A DNA stretch of 8,829 nucleotides from Acholeplasmatales bacterium (GTDB lineage: Bacteria > Bacillota_I > Bacilli_A > Acholeplasmatales > Anaeroplasmataceae), in the NCBI GenBank assembly GCA_016282815.1, contig JAEELU010000078.1, forward strand, positions 1 through 8,829. Direction: 5' to 3'. Under the pieces are notes generated by a model that saw nothing but the letters and a program-made list of their open reading frames with translations, was not told the origin of the DNA and ran no database searches. Of this stretch, positions 6,141-8,829 are shown piece after piece. Each line of letters starts with the position of its first letter. Positions within the stretch are counted from its first letter, which is position 1. The translations under genes and the position numbers were made by a program.

Positions 6141-7436
6141 ATGGATTTTTTAGATTTTATTAAAAATTCACCAACTAGCTTTCATGCAGTCAGTGAAATA
6201 AAGAAGCTATTAGAAGAAAATGGATTTAAGGAACTAGATGAAAAGAAGGCCTTCTCTGTAAATTTAAATTCTAAATATTTTATTATTCGTAATGGTAATA
6301 GTATTATTGCCTTTACAACACCTAGTTATTTAGAATCATATCAATTTAATATTACTGCAGCACATACAGATTCACCAACATTTAAGCTTAAGCCTAATTT
6401 TGCACTTAGTATGGATAGATATAATTATCTAAATACAGAGGTATATGGTGGATTAATATTAAATACATTCTTTGATAGACCACTTAACATTGCTGGTAGA
6501 GTAATGGTTAAGAATGGTGATCATCTTGAATCAAAGCTAATTAATTTCAATAGATTTATGTGTATGATTCCTAACCTATCAATTCATTTTAATAGAGATG
6601 TTAATAATGGTGTAGCAATAAATCCACAAAATGAATGTTTGCCAATACTCTCTGAAGATAATGGTTCATCAGATTTATATGATGCTATAGCTGATGAGCT
6701 TGGGGTAAAAAAAGATGATATAGTATCTCATGATCTATATCTTGCAATACTTGATAGAGGTATGGTTGGCGGATTAAATAATGAATTTATTATGGCACCA
6801 CAAATTGATAATTTAGAATGTGCATATGCATTAACAATGGGATTAATCGGTGGAAAATGTGAGTATAATACAATTAATGTAATGGCATTGTTTGATTCTG
6901 AGGAGGTTGGTTCTGCATCTAAGAGTGCAGCTGATTCTAAATTTTTAGAGGATACATTATATAGAATATCTAGATCTATGGATAAATGCTTAGATGAGCA
7001 TATGGTAGCCTTAAATAATTCATTTATGATATCTGCAGATAATGCACACGCATTCCATCCTGCATATTCACATAGATATGATCCAACTAATAGAGTATAT
7101 ATGAACGAGGGTATCGTAATTAAGAGTGCAGCAAATGGCTCATATACTACTGATGGATATAGTGAGGCAATATTTAAGATGCTATGTGATAAGGCAGAGG
7201 CTAGATACCAAATAATGACTAACCGCTCAGATGTAAGAGGTGGCTCAACACTTGGTCATATCTCACTTGCTCATTTATCAGTATCATCAGTTGATATCGG
7301 TCTTCCACAGCTTGCGATGCATTCGGCTATGGAAACATGTGGTAAATATGATTTAGATGACCTAATTAAGGTAGCGAAGGAATTCTATTCAACGCATATT
7401 ACCTTTAAGGGTGAAAATAATATAGAAATCGGGTGA
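6141..7436 (+). CDS. M18 family aminopeptidase (aspartyl aminopeptidase type)
   Basis: This dinuclear-zinc exopeptidase removes N-terminal residues, in this family often Asp or Glu, from cytosolic peptides; members form tetrahedral dodecamers. The 431-aa protein shows every M18 landmark: AAHTDSP (73-79; His75 ligand, Asp77), APQIDN (219-224; bridging Asp223), ALFDSEEVGS (249-258; catalytic Glu254, ligand Glu255), SADNAHAFHP (298-307; ligand Asp300, His303), VRGGSTLG (365-372), and AMHSAMETCG (392-401; ligand His394). It is thus complete and probably active. GGAGGA at 6127-6132, inside the end of the thioesterase gene, drives translation from 6141, one base after the thioesterase stop, so the two are coupled. 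Its own TGA stop lies within the ribosome site of the next gene. No signal peptide is seen. The N-end preference is inferred from family only. Confidence 0.96.
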   Translation: MDFLDFIKNSPTSFHAVSEIKKLLEENGFKELDEKKAFSVNLNSKYFIIRNGNSIIAFTTPSYLESYQFNITAAHTDSPTFKLKPNFALSMDRYNYLNTEVYGGLILNTFFDRPLNIAGRVMVKNGDHLESKLINFNRFMCMIPNLSIHFNRDVNNGVAINPQNECLPILSEDNGSSDLYDAIADELGVKKDDIVSHDLYLAILDRGMVGGLNNEFIMAPQIDNLECAYALTMGLIGGKCEYNTINVMALFDSEEVGSASKSAADSKFLEDTLYRISRSMDKCLDEHMVALNNSFMISADNAHAFHPAYSHRYDPTNRVYMNEGIVIKSAANGSYTTDGYSEAIFKMLCDKAEARYQIMTNRSDVRGGSTLGHISLAHLSVSSVDIGLPQLAMHSAMETCGKYDLDDLIKVAKEFYSTHITFKGENNIEIG

Positions 7437-7438
7437 TC
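7432..7438 (+). promoter_or_regulatory. Shine-Dalgarno GGTGATC that overlaps the M18 stop and sets the next start
   Basis: GGTGATC is complementary to the GATCACC of the usual 16S rRNA 3' end and lies three bases before the ATG at 7442. It contains the TGA stop of the peptidase gene (7434-7436). It favours ATG 7442 over the overlapping GTG at 7433, which would itself sit inside this site. Confidence 0.7.
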
Positions 7439-7441
7439 AAC

Positions 7442-7762
7442 ATGCCATTTGTAGATAAGAATACAGCAATTAAGAATTTAGCTAATCCAAAGGATTTTGA
7501 AATCTTTAAGCAAAGATTTCTAAAGACATATAAAAATGGAGTAGAGGAAATAGTAAGATTATATAACAATCAGGAAATGGATGATTTATATAATTATATT
7601 TCTAAAATAAATAATATTAGTCTAAATATAGGCTCAAGTATTTTATATAATGATACACTTGAGATATTAGAGAAAATAAAAAGAGGAGAGCTATCTCCTC
7701 AAATATTAGATGATTTATATCAAACACTAAGATATGTGTATGATGAGCTATCTAATTTATAA
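7442..7762 (+). CDS. Small helical protein resembling an HPt domain without the phospho-accepting His
   Basis: The 106-aa acidic protein has no signal peptide or membrane segment and looks all-helical. Its layout follows histidine-containing phosphotransfer (HPt) domains: an N-terminal helix FEIFKQRFLKTYKNGVEEI (19-37), a second with NNQEMDDLYNYISKINNI (42-59), then SLNIGSSIL (60-68) and an acidic helix NDTLEILEKIKRGE (70-83) before a C-terminal helix. In HPt proteins the second helix reads HxLKGxxxNLGAxxL; here the alignment gives Ser54 for the His, Asn57 for the Lys and Asn58 for the Gly, while Asn62, Gly64 and Leu68 fit. If the match is right it cannot accept phosphate on His and would be a pseudo-HPt or scaffold. 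I do not recognise a named gene. It is the last gene of the thioesterase-M18 operon, with no kinase or response regulator nearby. The GTG at 7433 (+3 residues) is an alternative start. Confidence 0.65.
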   Translation: MPFVDKNTAIKNLANPKDFEIFKQRFLKTYKNGVEEIVRLYNNQEMDDLYNYISKINNISLNIGSSILYNDTLEILEKIKRGELSPQILDDLYQTLRYVYDELSNL

Positions 7763-7767
7763 TTTAT

Positions 7768-7796
7768 AGCATCCTACTAGGGATGCTTTTATTTTT
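7768..7796 (+). terminator. Intrinsic terminator after the HPt-like gene
   Basis: AGCATCC (7768-7774) pairs with GGATGCT (7781-7787) around a 6-base loop, followed by the T-rich TTTATTTTT. It starts five bases after the stop of the HPt-like gene. On the minus strand the stem is followed by AT-rich sequence with only short T runs, so it may also end the convergent methyltransferase transcript, less efficiently. Its T tract overlaps the last codons of that gene. Confidence 0.82.
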
Positions 7797-8487
7797 GTAA
7801 TACGATTAGTATTCTTTCATCCTCGATATCTAAATCATCATTAAAGTCACCAGCGATTTTAATGACCTTAAATCTTTTATCTAATACATCCTTAATATCA
7901 TAGAAGTATTCATAATAATTTTCTTCAAATGTATCATCTACATCCTTGATTTTAATATTATGCTTTAATGTATTATCATTTATCTTATTAGTTACCCAAT
8001 CTAGATAAAAGGTTTCATAATCCTTATGTATTTCATTTTTATCATATTCATTGAATAATGTTTTAGATGCTATATCAAAAATAAAATAGCCATCATTATT
8101 AAGATGCTTATATACCATATCAAGCATCTTTTTTATTTTTGATTTATTATCTAGGAAATTAACAGAATCGAAAAAGCAGGTAATCATATCGAATTTCTCA
8201 TCTAATCTAAATGTAGTCATATCCATTACATAGAAGGGAATATCTAAATGATTTATCTTTCTTTTTTCATTTGCGATTTCAATTATTTCCTCACTTAAAT
8301 CTAAGCCATATGAATTATATCCAGCAAGCTTAAGCATTGTAGCGAATGTTCCACTACCACATGCTAAATCTAAAACCTTATCATTTTTCTTTAGATATGG
8401 CTCAATAAATTCAAGCCATAAATCATATTCAAGCTCACTTGTTACCTCATCGTAGAAGTAGGCAAATCTTTTATATGAATTATTCAT
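7789..8487 (-). CDS. SAM-dependent class I methyltransferase, YqeM-like
   Basis: This 232-aa cytosolic protein has a seven-strand Rossmann methyltransferase core. Motif I is VLDLACGSGTFA (38-49), the SAM-binding glycine loop; motif II is YGLDLSEEIIEIA (60-72), with Asp63 expected to hold the ribose; MDMTTF (88-93) fits the adenine-binding Asp motif III; ITCFFDSVNFL (102-112) follows strand 4. The start SYKRFAYFYDEV and the spacing resemble Bacillus YqeM more than ubiquinone or menaquinone methyltransferases. The substrate of YqeM is not known to me. Its ATG shares one base with the stop of the upstream RqcH-like gene (TAATG), and a GAGGTGA ribosome site lies in the end of that gene, so the two are translationally coupled. 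It converges on the HPt-like gene with a 26-base gap. Confidence 0.88.
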   Translation of the reverse strand: MNNSYKRFAYFYDEVTSELEYDLWLEFIEPYLKKNDKVLDLACGSGTFATMLKLAGYNSYGLDLSEEIIEIANEKRKINHLDIPFYVMDMTTFRLDEKFDMITCFFDSVNFLDNKSKIKKMLDMVYKHLNNDGYFIFDIASKTLFNEYDKNEIHKDYETFYLDWVTNKINDNTLKHNIKIKDVDDTFEENYYEYFYDIKDVLDKRFKVIKIAGDFNDDLDIEDERILIVLQK

Positions 8488-8829
8488 TACCTTTTCACCT
8501 CTAATTTCTCAATTATAGAATTATCAGGGTCAATATAAATTGTTTTTTCATGTGTGTATGTTACGAAGCATGCACGCTTACCTGGAATCTTTTTGATGTT
8601 TTTGATTTTTGTATAATCAACAGGTACACTTGATGAATAGCGGAATTCAGAATAGTAGGCTGCGATATTAGCTGCGAGTCTAATGTCATCATCAGTTGGC
8701 TCCTTATCCTTTATTACTACATGTGATCCTGGGGCCCCCTTAATGTGGAACCATACATCATTTGGGCGTGCTAAATGGTGAGTAATATATTCATTTTGAA
8801 TATTATTCTTACCAACAAGTATTAATCCA
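8487..8829 (-). CDS. rqcH: NFACT family protein RqcH (FbpA/YloA), C-terminal fragment
   Basis: Only the last 113 residues lie in the window; the gene continues beyond the right edge (first complete codon at 8828). The fragment is the NFACT-R domain (formerly DUF814) found at the C-terminus of RqcH, the bacterial homologue of Rqc2/NEMF. RqcH binds 50S subunits carrying stalled nascent chains with peptidyl-tRNA and adds alanine tails that mark them for degradation. Visible landmarks are GKNNIQNEYIT near the left end, then ARPNDVWFHIKGAPGSHVVI, the family DxWFHxKxxPGSHV signature, followed by AANIAAYYSEFR and VDYTKIKNIKKIPG. The N-terminal NFACT-N and coiled-coil parts, including the tRNA-contacting residues, cannot be seen. 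The older label of fibronectin-binding protein applies to the same family. It is upstream of and overlaps the methyltransferase gene by one base. Confidence 0.9.
   Translation of the reverse strand, partial: GLILVGKNNIQNEYITHHLARPNDVWFHIKGAPGSHVVIKDKEPTDDDIRLAANIAAYYSEFRYSSSVPVDYTKIKNIKKIPGKRACFVTYTHEKTIYIDPDNSIIEKLEVKR

Noticed and set aside
7433..7441. GTG start for the HPt-like gene
   Set aside because: It overlaps the peptidase stop and lies inside the GGTGATC ribosome site; ATG 7442 is better placed. It is not fully excluded.
8731..8738. GGGGCCCC, an 8-bp GC palindrome in AT-rich DNA
   Set aside because: It falls in the conserved KGAPGS codons of the NFACT-R domain, where Gly-Ala-Pro-Gly forces GC-rich codons.
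1..8829. Recoded UGA, CRISPR array, tRNA, rRNA, insertion sequence or phage genes
   Set aside because: UGA is a stop (M18 gene), no regular direct repeats with spacers, cloverleaf sequences, transposase motifs or terminal repeats were seen, and all intergenic gaps are short.

Overview
The window is an AT-rich, low-GC Gram-positive-like chromosomal segment. TAA, TGA and TAG all act as stops and tryptophan is TGG, so the standard bacterial code applies and UGA-decoding mycoplasmas are excluded. SigA-type promoters (TTGACA/TATAAT), GGAGG or GGTGAT Shine-Dalgarno (SD) sites, a CIRCE heat-shock operator, DegV/FakA, and an RqcH C-terminus fit Bacillota. An uncultured gut Bacilli, Erysipelotrichia or Acholeplasma-like lineage is my best guess from composition and gene content; no rRNA or phylogenetic marker is present to fix it.

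Layout. Bases 1-2606 (+) hold a two-gene fatty-acid kinase operon: a DegV/FakB-type lipid-binding protein and FakA. Its extended -10 promoter has a perfect 8-bp inverted repeat between the -35 and -10. A bidirectional terminator separates it from a convergent alpha/beta-hydrolase-fold gene (3324-2617, -) that lacks the nucleophile Ser and the catalytic His. Divergent from that gene is htpG (3456-5342, +), whose consensus promoter overlaps a CIRCE (HrcA) operator. After the htpG terminator a new promoter starts a three-gene + operon: acyl-ACP thioesterase, M18 aspartyl-type aminopeptidase, and a 106-aa protein resembling an HPt domain without its phospho-accepting histidine. Past another terminator, a convergent minus-strand operon holds the end of an NFACT/RqcH protein and a YqeM-like SAM methyltransferase.

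How the genes may work together. The thioesterase would release free fatty acids from acyl-ACP, and the DegV/FakA pair would bind and phosphorylate fatty acids to acyl-phosphate for phospholipid synthesis, so both sides of the free fatty acid pool are encoded within 6 kb (inference). HtpG, the M18 peptidase and RqcH are protein-quality functions. The rest looks like ordinary housekeeping. I found no mobile element, CRISPR array, tRNA or rRNA, and no gap between genes exceeds about 130 bases.

The most interesting signals are lost catalytic or ligand residues in otherwise recognisable folds (hydrolase N133, HPt-like S54, DegV T275, FakA middle domain), the CIRCE/-35 overlap at htpG, and a repeated compact TATAAT-N6-GGTGAT start architecture. 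None of these proves a new system.
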